Assembly (NCBI GenBank): GCA_043720875.1
Contig: JAYSRU010000015.1
Location: forward strand, 1-6,597
Source of the DNA: JAYSRU01 sp043720875
GTDB taxonomy: Bacteria > Bacteroidota > Bacteroidia > Flavobacteriales_D > Crocinitomicaceae
DNA length: 6,597 bases
Reading direction: 5' to 3'
The notes beneath the pieces were generated by a model, which ran no database searches, had not been told where the DNA came from, and worked only from the letters and a program-made list of their open reading frames with translations. Both the position numbers and the translations under genes were made by a program. Positions within the stretch are counted from its first letter, which is position 1; every line of letters starts with the position of its first letter. Positions 6,131-6,597 of the stretch are shown in pieces.

Positions 6131-6597
6131 ATGAAAAACTCTTTAATCTTTCTATTGTTGCTGAGCGTTACTCCATCAATTGCACAAGAAATTCCACGCT
6201 TTAAGAAGTTTCCAATACTAGAAACAGGTGCACAGGCTTACTTTCCTAGTGAACCAACGTGGGAAGTATCGATTTCTACGGATAGCAGCAAGATTTATGT
6301 TGCGGAAGTGATACACGATAACCACAATTATGGTGTCATTTTCGTTGACCTCAAAGAAAGTTTAGGAGAAGATTCAACCGCTTGGGAAGAAATGATTACG
6401 AATTACCTTGGGTTTTTGAATACGGAAGTTTTTAAGTTTAATGAAGTTACGCCGGTTGGCTTCGGACATGTATTAGAGTCGTACCCGATAGCAGTTGGTG
6501 GAATAGAATATGGAAAGGACGATAACTTAAGTGAGTTTAAAGTGAAGGCTTGGGCAGACAGCAGACACATTGCGGTGATGTATGTGGGTAATGTGCG
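6131..6597 (+). CDS. Secreted protein of unknown function (partial, runs off right edge)
   Basis: An ATG at 6131 opens a frame that remains open to the window end (155 full codons). The first 19 residues, MKNSLIFLLLLSVTPSIAQ, form a clear signal peptide with probable cleavage after SIA, so the product is exported. The mature part begins EIPRFKKFPILETGAQAYFPSEP and shows alternating hydrophobic residues suggesting beta structure (for example the stretches around residues 45-60 and 66-73), a helical WEEMITNYLGFL segment near 85-96, and no Cys. I do not recognise the family and see no catalytic motif. It follows the FAD enzyme in the same direction after 60 bases with its own promoter-like box, so a link to the halogenase-like gene is possible but not shown. 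Confidence 0.85.
   Translation, partial: MKNSLIFLLLLSVTPSIAQEIPRFKKFPILETGAQAYFPSEPTWEVSISTDSSKIYVAEVIHDNHNYGVIFVDLKESLGEDSTAWEEMITNYLGFLNTEVFKFNEVTPVGFGHVLESYPIAVGGIEYGKDDNLSEFKVKAWADSRHIAVMYVGNV

Overview
The window looks like a piece of a Bacteroidota chromosome, probably a marine-type flavobacterium. The DNA is AT-rich, start codons lack clear Shine-Dalgarno sequences, several starts are preceded by an octamer fitting the Bacteroidota -7 consensus TAnnTTTG, and the protein families (secreted CRTAC1-like FG-GAP/ASPIC-UnbV protein, secreted vanadium-dependent haloperoxidase) are common in that phylum. The assignment is inferred from these traits, not from a database search.

Layout. A tightly packed four-gene block on the minus strand runs from 4513 down to 198: a UbiA-type membrane prenyltransferase, a small multi-pass membrane protein of unknown function with a His/acid-rich loop, an exported vanadium haloperoxidase with all vanadate ligands present, and an exported seven-bladed beta-propeller protein with a C-terminal ASPIC/UnbV domain. 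Neighbouring genes overlap by a few bases, except for a 35-base gap before the haloperoxidase that carries its own promoter-like box. Divergent from this block, across an 81-base intergenic region, a plus-strand gene (4595-6070) encodes a cytosolic FAD enzyme of the flavin-dependent halogenase superfamily. Two partial genes flank the locus: a minus-strand start at 42 running off the left edge, and a secreted protein of unknown function starting at 6131 and running off the right edge.

How the genes may work together. A membrane prenyltransferase, a flavin halogenase-like enzyme in the cytosol and a vanadium haloperoxidase outside the inner membrane suggest a small pathway that builds and then oxidises or halogenates a prenylated, probably aromatic or polyene, product. 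This is inference from gene content. No polyketide synthase, terpene synthase or other scaffold-forming gene lies in the window. The FAD enzyme also lacks the catalytic Glu of tryptophan halogenases and has a proline where the halide-binding loop normally offers a backbone NH, so it may be a reductase or oxygenase rather than a halogenase.

Other points of note are a near-perfect 18-bp tandem duplication that inserts six residues into a transmembrane segment of the prenyltransferase, a TTG start for that gene, and a haloperoxidase start that should be moved 33 codons inside its longest reading frame.
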